64,000 nt of DNA from Mucilaginibacter sp. MD40 (GCF_002288635.1 NZ_NRSW01000001.1:3491852-3555851), one strand, 5' to 3'; numbered from the stretch's first letter, positions 26,101 through 35,216 are shown. The notes: a model not told the origin generated them from the sequence alone. A program made the numbers and translations.

Positions 26101-26752
26101 GACCCGTGCTGCGTGCAGAACCATCCTTAATAATAGGCCTGAAAGCGCTGGTATTATCATTTGCCTGCACCTCGTTAATGGTGAGGTACATATCCAGATC
26201 GCCATCGTTATCATAATCAAAAAACGACGCCATGGTAGAGTGCGCGTTGATCTGCAATCCATACTCCGCAGCCGACTCTTTAAAATGGGGTACCCCATTT
26301 TTATCGGGACCGGTATTAATGTACAGCAGGTTGGTGCGTTTCTTAGGGTCGTTTAATAAAGTATAGCAAACATAAATATCCTTTAGCCCATCGTTGTTAA
26401 TATCCACAACGGCTACGCCACGGCCCCAGCCGCCGCTACCGCCCACACCGGCGGCTTGTGTAACATCATCAAACTTAAAGTCCCCTTTGTTAATGTACAG
26501 TTTGTTGGCAACCTGGTTTCCTACAAAGTAAATATCCTGCAAGCCATCATTATTAAAATCGCCGATGCCTACGCCGCCTCCATTGTAAATATTGAGCTTA
26601 TCAAGCGGGTTAATGCTATCATTTTCGGTAACCTCATTATTAAACTTAATGCCTGATTGTGAAGAAGATACGCGCTCAAACAAAGTAGCTTTCCTGCATG
26701 AGAAAAATAGCAACGGAGCAGCCGCGATGAACAGGAATTTAAGGGGTTTCAT
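23183..26752 (-). CDS. CRTAC1-like ASPIC/UnbV and FG-GAP lipoprotein
   Basis: The 1189-residue protein begins with MKPLKFLFIAAAPLLFFSC, a lipobox. Residues about 40-500 are FG-GAP/VCBS repeats with calcium loops (DFNNDGLQDIYFVGN, DYDNDGDLDMYL, DFNRDGWKDIYVTND, DFDNDGFRDIVVTNG, DLDNDGDMDVVI). An ASPIC/UnbV domain follows (NNYLHIQFKGG...FRGYLSTIQNIAHFGLGNVTRVDSVVIKW). A second FG-GAP set covers the C-terminal half (DMDGNGFDDMVVGG, DADGDGDLDLYAASG, DVDGDGNLDAVLNG). In this phylum such proteins often accompany SusCD pairs; function is unknown. The ATG at 26752 fits the signal. Confidence 0.92.
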   Translation of the reverse strand: MKPLKFLFIAAAPLLFFSCRKATLFERVSSSQSGIKFNNEVTENDSINPLDKLNIYNGGGVGIGDFNNDGLQDIYFVGNQVANKLYINKGDFKFDDVTQAAGVGGSGGWGRGVAVVDINNDGLKDIYVCYTLLNDPKKRTNLLYINTGPDKNGVPHFKESAAEYGLQINAHSTMASFFDYDNDGDLDMYLTINEVQANDNTSAFRPIIKDGSARSTGRLYRNDYDPILKHPVFKDVSKEAGILIEGYGHATSIADFNRDGWKDIYVTNDFLPNNILYINNHDGTFTDRSQEYFKHTATSAMGQDVQDINNDGLADVFELDMDPEDNYRKKMFMPGISYQLYQNFDNYGYQYQYNHNALQLNQGPRLGQNDSIGAPVFSEIAFMSGVAQTDWSWGPMITDFDNDGFRDIVVTNGYPRDVTDHDFIAFRNESFAVASKKQVLSQIPIVKIPNYAFRNNGKLQFEDVTKSWGMDIPSFSNGCAYADLDNDGDMDVVINNIDDEAFVYRNTARDKDKADNNYLHIQFKGGAGNKDGIGAWADIYYGKGKHQVYENTPFRGYLSTIQNIAHFGLGNVTRVDSVVIKWQNGKEQVLRNVKTNQLLTVNEKDAQKPYTLKNGGIAKQALFSEVTHDVGIRYTNQDDDYIDFNVQKLLPHKFSEYTPAIAVGDMDGNGFDDMVVGGTSKYPAQVFLQQANGKFTQRALYQPNSTLAFKDEGLLLFDADGDGDLDLYAASGGYEQEPGSKNYQDRVYANDGKGNFTLQANALPANFTSKLCVKAVDYDKNGKLDLFVSGRVNPWNYPKPVSSFILRNDSRNGQIKFTDVTPTVAKSLVNLGLVCDASFTDYNNDGWPDLVITGEWMPVTFLKNDHGTFKDVTADTQIAGEMGWWNTIAGGDFDHDGDIDYIVGNTGLNTFYQASEKYPMYITAKDFDNNESYDAFPSLFLKDRNGEMKEFPAHTRDDIVKQMISMRIKFQNYKSFAVATMDSVITPEMRKGAIRLKATNLKSCYMRNDGNGKFTLMPLPIEAQLSQLSGIIIDDVDGDGNLDAVLNGNDYGTDVSTGRYDAFNGLVLKGDGRGNFKPLSILQSGIYIPGDGKGLVKLRGAGDKYLVAASQHKGPLKVFELKRKVGMVPLSPMDMYASIRYKNGRTTRLEFYNGGSFLSQSGRFFNIDQTMASVTVTNNAGQTRNIPLN

Positions 26753-26782
26753 GAACACTATATTAAACAATATTTTAAAAAT

Positions 26783-26817
26783 AAAAGAGGGAAAGACATT
26801 ACATCTTTCCCTCTTTT
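26783..26817 (-). terminator. Strong hairpin between susD and the UnbV gene
   Basis: On the minus strand 14-bp perfect arms (26783-26796 and 26804-26817, AAAAGAGGGAAAGA and TCTTTCCCTCTTTT) around a 7-base loop, with the T-rich run continuing. It would stop or thin transcription after susD, so the downstream redox genes probably rely on read-through. Confidence 0.88.
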
Positions 26818-26837
26818 TAAAAAATGCAAGCTTTTAA

Positions 26838-28688
26838 TTAATAGCCCGGATTTTGTTTCAAAGTACCTTTCGATAAGTCGATCTGGGTTTGAGGAATAGG
26901 GAACAGCTCATTTTTATTTGAACCGAATTTCGCTACTTTCATTACCGCAGAGGTAAATTTGTCGCCAAAATCACGTGTATTTTTCAGGAACTTCTCGATC
27001 TCTGTGGTCATGATGTTTCCGGCAGGGCCGCCGTTAACCGCATCCCAACGAGAAAGGTCAAAGAAACGATGGCCTTCCATACCCAGTTCCAGCTTACGCT
27101 CAAAGTATACCGCTTTGCGTGCCCATGCCTGGCCATTTGCCAGGAATTGGCCGCTGTACAAGCCTACTTTGTAGTTTGCCGCGAATTGAGAGTTATCTAC
27201 AATTGGTTTGGTAGCGTCAGGGTTGCCTTTATCGTCAAGGCCGTAACCGGTAAGTTTACCTTTAACCCAACCGCTCTGGTCGGCAGCGCGTGCCCTTACC
27301 TGGTTTACATAACCTTCGGCAGCCGGCAGGTCACTGGTTTCAACCGCGCACTCTGCAGCCCAAAGCAATACATCAGCATAACGGATAGCATTGTAGCTGT
27401 TTGAAGTAGCCTGGTTTGCAGCCCAACCACCGTAGCTATCAGAAGTAGTTGATTGTGCCGCTTTGTAATAAACGTTTTTAATTGGCAGGTACGGACCACC
27501 GTTTGGCTGGTCACGTGCCCATGCAGCACCCGGGCAAATACCCCAGTCTAAGTATGGGATACCACGGCGACCTACTGACCAATCTAACCTGGCATCAAGC
27601 AGTTCGTTACCTGGAGTAAACACAGTACCGGCAGGTACACCCTGGTCATTAGTGATATAACCATTCTGGTAGCTGTCGATCAATGGTAAACCATTCGCAT
27701 CTACTTTAAACGAGTTAACAAAATCAAATGTAGGCTGGAAGAACCCGCAGCAGCCTGCAGGGCCACCTGACGGGAAGTTCAATACGCTACCCGCGTTACC
27801 GTTTAAGCCGTTGGCACCATCATGTACTGATGTTTGTACCACAAATACACCCTCAGGACCGTTTTTAGTTGATGGGTTAAAGTTATCGGCATATTTACCT
27901 AAAGCGTATTTAGCGCCTGATGCGGTTACACCATTAGCAATTACGTTTTTAAGGATGGTATACGCATCAGCATATTTATGATTAAACATCAGCGTTTTTG
28001 CCTCAAAAGCCAGTGCAGCCCATTTGTTAGCACGACCAACCTGTGGTTGTGTGTTAGGCAGGTCCGCGGCAGCTGCTGCAAAATCGGCCGCTATTTTATC
28101 CCATATCGGGCCGCTGTTAGGTACGTTGTAGTTATTGGCACCGTAAGTGATAGTTTCATCAATATAAGGTACATTTTTCCACAACTTAGCTGCCTCCAGG
28201 TGGAAGAAACCACGCAGGAAACGTGCTTCAGCAATGTATTGCTTTTGCTGATCGGCAGTTACCGAACCATCTTTTACCTGTGGCAATAACCTTAACACGT
28301 CATTTGCACGCTGTACACCGGCATAGCAAACACGCCATTTATCATTAAGGTAGTCATTGGCGCCTGTAGCAGAAAACGCTTCCAGGTTGGCCGCGGCCGG
28401 CTGGTCGCCCGGGTTAGAGCCCTTAAAGGCGTCACCCGCTACAACGCTACCATATATCCAGTTATCGGTACCGGTTTCCCATGGGCTACCCGCCTGCCCG
28501 TCAAACACCCCATCAACTACGGAGTAAGCACCTATCAATACACCATCAACACCCGCACGGGTTGCAAGTACCTCCGGGATCAGAGCCCCGATAGGCGCCT
28601 GGTCCAGGTATTTCTTACAAGAGTAAGTCGCTCCAAGCAAAACAAGTGTTGCCGGGATGATGACCTTCAATTTAAAGCTTTTTTTCAT
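26838..28688 (-). CDS. SusD/RagB-family outer-membrane nutrient-binding lipoprotein
   Basis: The 616-residue lipoprotein (lipobox GATYSC, then KKYLDQAPIG) is the lid of a SusCD importer. TPR-rich SusD hallmarks are visible: DKWRVCYAGVQRANDVLRLL, AEARFLRGFFHLEAAKLW, AIRYADVLLWAAECAVET, and the C-terminal MEGHRFFDLSRWDAVNG...LFPIPQTQIDLSKGTLKQNPGY. It sits just after susC, 32 bases away. Its ligand is not predictable from sequence. It is followed by a strong terminator-like hairpin. Confidence 0.97.
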   Translation of the reverse strand: MKKSFKLKVIIPATLVLLGATYSCKKYLDQAPIGALIPEVLATRAGVDGVLIGAYSVVDGVFDGQAGSPWETGTDNWIYGSVVAGDAFKGSNPGDQPAAANLEAFSATGANDYLNDKWRVCYAGVQRANDVLRLLPQVKDGSVTADQQKQYIAEARFLRGFFHLEAAKLWKNVPYIDETITYGANNYNVPNSGPIWDKIAADFAAAAADLPNTQPQVGRANKWAALAFEAKTLMFNHKYADAYTILKNVIANGVTASGAKYALGKYADNFNPSTKNGPEGVFVVQTSVHDGANGLNGNAGSVLNFPSGGPAGCCGFFQPTFDFVNSFKVDANGLPLIDSYQNGYITNDQGVPAGTVFTPGNELLDARLDWSVGRRGIPYLDWGICPGAAWARDQPNGGPYLPIKNVYYKAAQSTTSDSYGGWAANQATSNSYNAIRYADVLLWAAECAVETSDLPAAEGYVNQVRARAADQSGWVKGKLTGYGLDDKGNPDATKPIVDNSQFAANYKVGLYSGQFLANGQAWARKAVYFERKLELGMEGHRFFDLSRWDAVNGGPAGNIMTTEIEKFLKNTRDFGDKFTSAVMKVAKFGSNKNELFPIPQTQIDLSKGTLKQNPGY

Positions 28689-28720
28689 AACTATTATCTT
28701 TATATCTTCTGTTAGTTATT

Positions 28721-31700
28721 TTAGAATGTTACGTTAACGCCGAATATAAACCTGCGCTCGTTGTTAGGGTAGTTACCCAGGTCAACACCGTAGCTATTAC
28801 GGTCAACAGATTGCAACTCCGGATCCAGACCGCTGTATTTGGTAGCGGTGAACAGGTTAGTACCCTGTACATAAGCACGCAGCTTATCAATACCTACTTT
28901 TTTCAGCATGCTTGGGTTAAAGGTATAACCGATCTGTACTGATCTTAATTTCAGGAACGAAGCATTCTCTACGTAGTAAGAGCTGATCGCGTCCGCTGTA
29001 CTGAAATTGGTAGTTTTCTCGGCGATCGGTGTTTTAGCATTGGCGTTTTGTGCCGGTGTTTTAGCCGGGTCCCATGCATTGTTTAACAGGTCTAAGCTTT
29101 TGTTACCGGTTTGTGAACCGTAAAAGTTAGTCCAGTACTTAATTGAGTTATACACCTGGTTACCATATGAACCGTAGAATACGGCGTTCATGTCAAAGTT
29201 TTTGTATGACAGGTTAAGGTTTACACCGTAAGTAAAGTCAGGCAGTGGTTTACCAATTTTGGTACGGTCGGCATCGGTGATGCGGCCATCGCCATTAACA
29301 TCGGCATAACGGAAACGGCCCGGGGCAGCATCGGTCTGGTAAACCGGGGTTGAACCGAAGATATCCGGTTTTTGCTGCGCGTTAAGCGCGTCGATCTCTG
29401 CCTGGTTGTTCCAGTAGCCAATTACTTTGTATCCGTAGAAATCACCTATACCACCACCTACTTGGTTGTAGCCTACGCTACCGTTACGAATACCGGTAGT
29501 AAAGAATGGAGCACCCAATTGAGTGATCTTGTTATTGATGGTGGTGATGTTAGCGCCAATTGAGTATTTGAAATCACCTGCTGATGCATGGTAGTTAGCG
29601 GTAATATCAAAACCCTTGTTAACTACTGTACCATTGTTCACAAATGGGAACGCCGCATCTAAACCACCCACGGTAGCAGGCAGTGGTACGTTTACCAATA
29701 GTTTGGTGATGGTTTTTTTGTAGTACTCCACAGTCACATCCAAATGGTTAAATAACGATGCATCAAAACCTACGTTGAAGATCTTATCGTTTTCCCAGGT
29801 AGTGTAAGGGTTACCAAGAGAGTTGCTGTAATAACCAGGAATTACCGAGCTTGAAGAACCATCAATTGGGTATGATGAACCACCCGCGCTGCTGCCGTAA
29901 GCCGCGTAAGCGCTGTTAACCGCTACGTTGGCGTTGTAACCGGCAGTACCATAACTACCGCGGATCTTCAGGTCGTTTAACCATTTAACATCTTTCAGGA
30001 AATCTTCCTGTGATGCGCGCCATGCCGCAGATACGGCAGGGAAAGTACCCCATTTTTGGCCAGGTGCGAACAGTGAGCTACCATCACGACGGATAGTGGC
30101 ACCCAGGATGTACCTGTCATTAAAGGTATAATCTACACGGCCAAAGAATGAAAGGATACGGTTAAGGCCATTAAATGAGCTGTTAGCTGTAGTTTGGCCT
30201 GGCTGTCCGTTGGTGATGTTGGCATAGAATGGATCAAGCGAGAAAAGGTTTTTAGCAGTGGCGTTAATGTAACGGCCGGTGTAACCTCTTTGCTCAAAAC
30301 CTGCCAACACGTTAATGTTGTGTTTGCCAAATATTTGTTTGTAGTTTAAGGTATTACTCCAGTTAAAGTTACTGTTGTATGATGAACCTTCGTTGTAGCT
30401 GTTGTTACCACCATGGGCTTCACCGCTATCATATTGGCGGTAGCCAATGTTGTAGTAGTAGTTGTTATTGATATCTGCACTGAATGCTGTACGAGCTGTA
30501 AAGTGTTTCAGCAGGTCAACCTCAGCAAAAACAGTACCTTGTATACCATAATTGTTGGTATGGGTAGTGCTTTGGCGTTGTTGTATACCCACCGGGTTAA
30601 GCGCGTTACCTAAAGCGGCAGGGCCTGCATAGGTACCACCTAAATTACCGGCGATATCATATACCGGGATAATTGGCAGTGTACGGTAGGTTTCAGAAAT
30701 AGGGTTACCCTCGTTCTGGTTACCACCGTTAGCTAAACCACCGCCACCGTTTGGCGAATTAATGTAGTAAAAGCTGATGTTTTCGCCTAAACGCACATGG
30801 TCTTTAACGTTAAATGTAGTATTAACACGGGCCTGGTACCTTTTAAAGTAGGTGTTAATTAATGTACCCTGTTGATTAGTGTAACCTAATGACAGGTAAT
30901 AAGCGCTTTTATCGCTCGCGCCGCTTGCGCTTAATGAGTGCTGCTGTATAGGGGCAGCTTTAAAAATTTCGTGGAACCAATCTGTACCCGCGCCTTTTAC
31001 AAATTTTTGTATCAGGTAGTCTTTTGCCGGGTCGTTATCCAGGTGATAGTTAGGAAGGAAATTAGATGCCTGATCCTGGTTAAATACACCTTTAGCACCA
31101 GCACCAGACTGGTAACCATAATCATAGAACACTTTGCCGTTAGGGTTACCCTTCATTAAATCGTTATCAGGGTCAACCTTGGCAACCAGTTGCTGGAACT
31201 GGTCAGCATTCAGCAGATTAAATACGTTGCCGCTCAATGGCTGTGTTGTGCCATAAAAAGCATCGTAAGTAATAGTGGCTTTACCCGATTTACCTTTTTT
31301 AGTAGTTACTACTACTACACCGTTACCACCGCTTACACCGTAGATGGCAGCGGCGCCGGCATCTTTCAACACCGAGATAGACTCGATATCATTAGGGTTG
31401 ATGTTAGAAATGCTGCTGGTCTGTAATCCGTCAACTACATATAATGGAGATGAGTTACCAAAGTTACCAATACCGCGGATGTTTACCTGCGCGCCAGCAC
31501 CGGGAGCACCCTGTGTAACAACGCTAACACCGGCAGCCTGGCCTTGCAGCAAGCTTTCTGTACTAACAGTTGGTACCGATTTAGCATCGTTTACGTTAAC
31601 CGTGGTTACCGAACCGGCAATGTCTTTTTTGCGCTGTGCGGTATAACCGGTTACTACTACTTCGCTAAGGCTGTTATTGGCTGATTGTAAAACAACGTTA

Positions 31701-31987
31701 ATTGTTTCGCTCTGGCCAACGGTAACCTCCTTTGTAGTGTAACCCAAATAAGTGAACACAAGCACATCGCCCGGTTTTACAGAAATACTGTAATTACCGT
31801 TTACGTCTGTTTGTGTACCAATGGTAGTACCCTTTAACAAAACAGAGGCGCCAACTACGGGCAACTTGTCATCGCTGCCTGTAACCTTACCTGAGTGTTT
31901 AGTTTGAGCTGTAACTACCAACGAAGAAACCATGCAGCACAAGAGCAGGCATAGCGTTCTTCCTTTAAGGAGTAAACTTTTAAACAT
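28721..31987 (-). CDS. SusC/RagA-family TonB-linked outer-membrane transporter
   Basis: The 1088-residue protein starts with a signal peptide (LCLLLCCMVSSLVVTAQT). A carboxypeptidase-D-like domain comes next (SGKVTGSDDKLPVVGASVLL...YTTKEVTVG). Then LSEVVVTGYTAQRKKDIAGS and the plug motif NPNDIESISVLKDAGAAAIYG mark the SusC family, and the rest is a 22-strand barrel ending in ...RRFIFGVNVTF, as usual. No STN domain is present, so it is not an anti-sigma-coupled SusC. It imports a bulky ligand with SusD, driven by TonB. A long leader region (31988-32340) holds a possible operator. Confidence 0.97.
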   Translation of the reverse strand: MFKSLLLKGRTLCLLLCCMVSSLVVTAQTKHSGKVTGSDDKLPVVGASVLLKGTTIGTQTDVNGNYSISVKPGDVLVFTYLGYTTKEVTVGQSETINVVLQSANNSLSEVVVTGYTAQRKKDIAGSVTTVNVNDAKSVPTVSTESLLQGQAAGVSVVTQGAPGAGAQVNIRGIGNFGNSSPLYVVDGLQTSSISNINPNDIESISVLKDAGAAAIYGVSGGNGVVVVTTKKGKSGKATITYDAFYGTTQPLSGNVFNLLNADQFQQLVAKVDPDNDLMKGNPNGKVFYDYGYQSGAGAKGVFNQDQASNFLPNYHLDNDPAKDYLIQKFVKGAGTDWFHEIFKAAPIQQHSLSASGASDKSAYYLSLGYTNQQGTLINTYFKRYQARVNTTFNVKDHVRLGENISFYYINSPNGGGGLANGGNQNEGNPISETYRTLPIIPVYDIAGNLGGTYAGPAALGNALNPVGIQQRQSTTHTNNYGIQGTVFAEVDLLKHFTARTAFSADINNNYYYNIGYRQYDSGEAHGGNNSYNEGSSYNSNFNWSNTLNYKQIFGKHNINVLAGFEQRGYTGRYINATAKNLFSLDPFYANITNGQPGQTTANSSFNGLNRILSFFGRVDYTFNDRYILGATIRRDGSSLFAPGQKWGTFPAVSAAWRASQEDFLKDVKWLNDLKIRGSYGTAGYNANVAVNSAYAAYGSSAGGSSYPIDGSSSSVIPGYYSNSLGNPYTTWENDKIFNVGFDASLFNHLDVTVEYYKKTITKLLVNVPLPATVGGLDAAFPFVNNGTVVNKGFDITANYHASAGDFKYSIGANITTINNKITQLGAPFFTTGIRNGSVGYNQVGGGIGDFYGYKVIGYWNNQAEIDALNAQQKPDIFGSTPVYQTDAAPGRFRYADVNGDGRITDADRTKIGKPLPDFTYGVNLNLSYKNFDMNAVFYGSYGNQVYNSIKYWTNFYGSQTGNKSLDLLNNAWDPAKTPAQNANAKTPIAEKTTNFSTADAISSYYVENASFLKLRSVQIGYTFNPSMLKKVGIDKLRAYVQGTNLFTATKYSGLDPELQSVDRNSYGVDLGNYPNNERRFIFGVNVTF

Positions 31988-32130
31988 GAGATTTGAGATT
32001 TAGTTGATTAATATATTTGATTTAAGATCTTGTTCTTAGTGAGATATGGGAAACAGGACCGGCAAGGGCGTTCGCGTTTGGCCGCGCGGGTACGCCGTTA
32101 GGTGCATGGCTGCACAATTTCCTCTTTCGG

Positions 32131-32150
32131 TAAAAAGCAGTTGCTTTTTA
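32131..32150 (-). promoter_or_regulatory. Short perfect hairpin in the susC leader
   Basis: TAAAAAGCA-gt-TGCTTTTTA has 9-bp arms. It lies 144 bases before the susC ATG, downstream of the likely operator. It may be a leader attenuator or a chance A/T palindrome. Confidence 0.4.
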
Positions 32151-32339
32151 TTGGTGAGATATGAAATAAGAAATTGTAAAAATTTAACCATATGGTACAC
32201 TATCCCCGGTATTTTAATTTGCTATTGTGCCACGCCATCTTCGTGATTTTGCGGCCTCAATTATTTTAATATGTTCTTAAATATGCGCTCCTGTTAAAAA
32301 AGAGCTGGTTTTATAATGGTATTGACCTAATATAAATAG

Positions 32340-32356
32340 TGTGTATTTGATACACA
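32340..32356. promoter_or_regulatory. Palindrome TGTGTAT-ttg-ATACACA, likely operator upstream of susC
   Basis: The arms are 7 bp and perfect. The site matches the palindrome next to the NUDIX-regulator gene (35217-35233) at 15 of 17 positions. It lies 353 bases before susC. The protein that binds it is inferred to be the NUDIX-type regulator at 35287. Confidence 0.65.
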
Positions 32357-32732
32357 AGGAGTTAATTACGATTTATAATATTTTTCACAAAAAGAATATT
32401 CATTTAACAATTCTTGCAAAATCATCAACAATATTTGCAAGCCTTTTAAAAAAGAAAATATTCTAATAATATTTTAACAATTCGAAAATCTCAAAAAGAA
32501 GACATTTCAACAAAAAAACGGAGTATCGGATGCCTGCCAACCACTTATATTTCTCTACCCCGTAAAAAAATTAAAAAATACGGCGCCAATAGTTTAAAAA
32601 GCGCCCATTTTATATTAAATAACTGTTAAAATAACATTAATCTGCGTTTTTAGCGGATATTGTTACACCACTCATTCGCGTTGTTTTACACCAAGTACAT
32701 GCACCCTTTACATTCATGAGTTATATAAAAGC

Positions 32733-32763
32733 AAACGGCCTTTGCGTTATGCAAAGGCCGTTT
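32733..32763 (-). terminator. Terminator of bglX
   Basis: AAACGGCCTTTGC and GCAAAGGCCGTTT, perfect 13-bp arms with a 5-base loop, followed on the minus strand by TGCTTTTATA. It lies 30 bases past the bglX stop. Confidence 0.85.
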
Positions 32764-32793
32764 AAGCAGTAATTTATTTAAAAAATATTTAAG

Positions 32794-35103
32794 CTATTTG
32801 TTCCAGATTACCCTAGTGCTGCCAGTGGTTGCAGAGTTGGTACCTATCTCAATAACAAACTCACCGGGCTCCCAATCGTAACGCAGGTCGCTGTTGTAAA
32901 ATTTGAGCTTATCGGTAGTAATATTAAAGGTAACCGTTTTCTGTTCGCCGGGTTGAAGTGCTATCTTTTTAAAATCCTTCAGTTCCTTAACAGGGCGGCT
33001 AATGCTGGCTACCGGGTCCTTTATATACAACTGTACTACCTCTTCGCCGGCGTATTTCCCGGTGTTGCTTACCGTTACCGAAGCTGTAAGCGTTTCGTTA
33101 CCTACCAATACAGACTTGTTGAGTTTAATATCGCTATAGCTGAATTTGGTATAGCTTAAACCATAACCGAAAGGATATAATGGATCATTGCTGATGTCCA
33201 GGTAATCAGACCGGAATTTGGTTGGCCCTGATGTATAAGGTCGGCCTGTATTCAGGTGGTTATAATATAAAGGTATTTGCCCTACGCTGCGCGGGAAGGT
33301 GGTAGTTAACTTACCCGATGGATTATAATTACCGAACAGCACATTGGCAATGGCATTACCGGCTTCGGTACCTGGCGCCCAAACATCCAGTATGGCGGCG
33401 GCGTTATCGTTTTCCCATTGCAGGGTAAGCGGCCGTCCGTTAAATAACACCAGTACCATTGGCTTGCCTAACTTAGCCAATTCTTTAAGCATTTTCTGCT
33501 GACTTTCGGGTATGCTGATATCCGAACGGCTTGATGATTCGCCGCTCATGCTTTGCGACTCGCCAACTACCGCCACAATAATATCTGATTTTTTGGCCGC
33601 CTTAACCGCGTCATCTATCATTTCATCAGGCGATTGTTTATCCAACCATACCATACCCGGGCCAAAGTTAAGGCGTTTCATAAAGGTGGTATCATCGGTA
33701 ATATTGCTGCCCCTGGCATAGTTGATCTTTACATTATCACCAACTACCTTTTTAATACCCTCCATTACGCTTACGGACTTTTCCCACTCGCCGCCTATTA
33801 CCCAGGTACCCAGCATATCACGTTTGTTATCGGCCAGCGGGCCAACCAGGGCTATACTACCACCTGATTTTTTAAGCGGCAGTATCTGGTTATCATTTTT
33901 AAGCAATACAAATGAGTGCTCAGCGGTAATACGAGCTGCTGCACGGTTCTCCGCGGTCATGATATCGGTTTTCTCGCGGCGTGGGTCGATAGACTTATAA
34001 GGATCGGCAAACAAGCCCAGTTTGTATTTAGCTTCAAGGATAAGGCGGCAGGCGCGATCAATATCATTAATAGATATCTTCTTTTCCTGTAACGATTGCT
34101 TTAGCGTTTTTAGGTAGCCCTCGCCCACCATATCCATATCCAGGCCGGCATTAATGGCACGTGCGGATACAGTTTGCAGGTCGCCCAGGCCGTGCTCGGT
34201 TACCTCGTTCAGCGAAGTATAATCTGATACCACAAAGCCTTTAAAGCCCCATTGTTTACGCAGCAGATCGGTAAGCAGCCATTTATTCACAGTTGAAGGC
34301 ACGCCATCAACCACGTTAAATGAACTCATGATGCTGCCCGCGCCCGCGTCAACAGCGGCTCTGTAGGGCGGCAGGTAATAATTATACATGGCCAGGCGGC
34401 TCATATCCACCGTATTATATTCGCGGCCGGCTTCGGCGCCACCGTACAGGGCAAAGTGTTTAACGCACGCCATTACAGCGTCGGGCGCTTTAAGATTGTT
34501 GTGCTGATAACCACGCACCATGGCGGCGGCTATTTTACCACCCAGGTAAGGGTCCTCGCCGCTGCCTTCGGAGATACGGCCCCAGCGGGCGTCACGCGCG
34601 ATATCTACCATCGGCGAAAAAACCCAGTTAAGGCCCTCGGCTGTAGCTTCTTTAGCAGCGATACGTGCCGACTGCTCAATTAAGCCCAGGTCCCACGTGG
34701 CCGACATGCCCAGCGGTATAGGGAATATGGTGCGGTGCCCGTGTATCACATCCAAACCAAATATCAGCGGGATGTGCAGGCGGGTACCCTTAACGGCGGC
34801 CTCCTGCATCTTGCGTACATCTGACGTGCCGTACAAACCAAAAATTCCGCCTATGGAGCCGTTCTTAACGCCCTCGCCTATTCCATTATTGGTAACCGAA
34901 CCCGTGATGGCCATGCCACCGGTTACGAGATTTAACTGACCGATCTTTTCATCAATGGTCATTTTTTTCATCAGCGCGCTTACGTAAGCGTTCATCCGGG
35001 CTGTTTCGGCCGGTGTTTGCGCCATGGCACGGCCAAACGGCAGGCAAAACAATAAGGCCGCGCTTACATAAAGCACCCTTTTACGAGAGAAAATATTTTT
35101 CAT
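32794..35103 (-). CDS. bglX: Glycoside hydrolase family 3 beta-glucosidase (BglX-like)
   Basis: The 769-residue periplasmic enzyme removes terminal beta-linked glucose. The signal peptide ends near PFGRAMAQT. The GH3 N-terminal domain has IPLIFGLDVIHGHRTIFPIPLG and GRISEGSGEDPYLGG; the nucleophile is Asp294 in GFKGFVVSDYTSL. The C-terminal GH3 domain carries AGESQSMSGESSSR-like VVGESQSMSGES and the fibronectin-III-like end. The acid/base residue lies in this SGESSSR region. It is divergent from the NUDIX-type regulator and downstream of a shared operator, so it is likely part of a beta-glucan or glucoside system. Confidence 0.96.
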   Translation of the reverse strand: MKNIFSRKRVLYVSAALLFCLPFGRAMAQTPAETARMNAYVSALMKKMTIDEKIGQLNLVTGGMAITGSVTNNGIGEGVKNGSIGGIFGLYGTSDVRKMQEAAVKGTRLHIPLIFGLDVIHGHRTIFPIPLGMSATWDLGLIEQSARIAAKEATAEGLNWVFSPMVDIARDARWGRISEGSGEDPYLGGKIAAAMVRGYQHNNLKAPDAVMACVKHFALYGGAEAGREYNTVDMSRLAMYNYYLPPYRAAVDAGAGSIMSSFNVVDGVPSTVNKWLLTDLLRKQWGFKGFVVSDYTSLNEVTEHGLGDLQTVSARAINAGLDMDMVGEGYLKTLKQSLQEKKISINDIDRACRLILEAKYKLGLFADPYKSIDPRREKTDIMTAENRAAARITAEHSFVLLKNDNQILPLKKSGGSIALVGPLADNKRDMLGTWVIGGEWEKSVSVMEGIKKVVGDNVKINYARGSNITDDTTFMKRLNFGPGMVWLDKQSPDEMIDDAVKAAKKSDIIVAVVGESQSMSGESSSRSDISIPESQQKMLKELAKLGKPMVLVLFNGRPLTLQWENDNAAAILDVWAPGTEAGNAIANVLFGNYNPSGKLTTTFPRSVGQIPLYYNHLNTGRPYTSGPTKFRSDYLDISNDPLYPFGYGLSYTKFSYSDIKLNKSVLVGNETLTASVTVSNTGKYAGEEVVQLYIKDPVASISRPVKELKDFKKIALQPGEQKTVTFNITTDKLKFYNSDLRYDWEPGEFVIEIGTNSATTGSTRVIWNK

Positions 35104-35216
35104 ACAAAAAGCTGTTTAATGATCATAAGCTTCAACATGAATAAAATGTTAATTAGCTTTTATTAAATTCTGTGAAACTTATTAGTATAATTGGCATTAA
35201 TTACCCCCGGTAACAT

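Larger units (their letters stand above)
31988..32793. other. Long intergenic region upstream of susC
   Basis: No convincing gene is seen in 806 bases. A GC-richer stretch (32045-32120) and a TAAAAAGCA/TGCTTTTTA hairpin (32131-32150) could be part of the susC leader RNA. A GTGTATTTGATACACA-type palindrome lies at 32340-32356. From 32350 to 32640 the sequence is very AT-rich. The bglX terminator (32733-32763) lies at the other end. No TAnnTTTG box was found on the susC strand. Confidence 0.7.

Noticed and set aside
32046..32246. 66-codon open frame upstream of susC
   Set aside because: Low-complexity translation, no homology signs and no promoter; the segment is more likely leader RNA.
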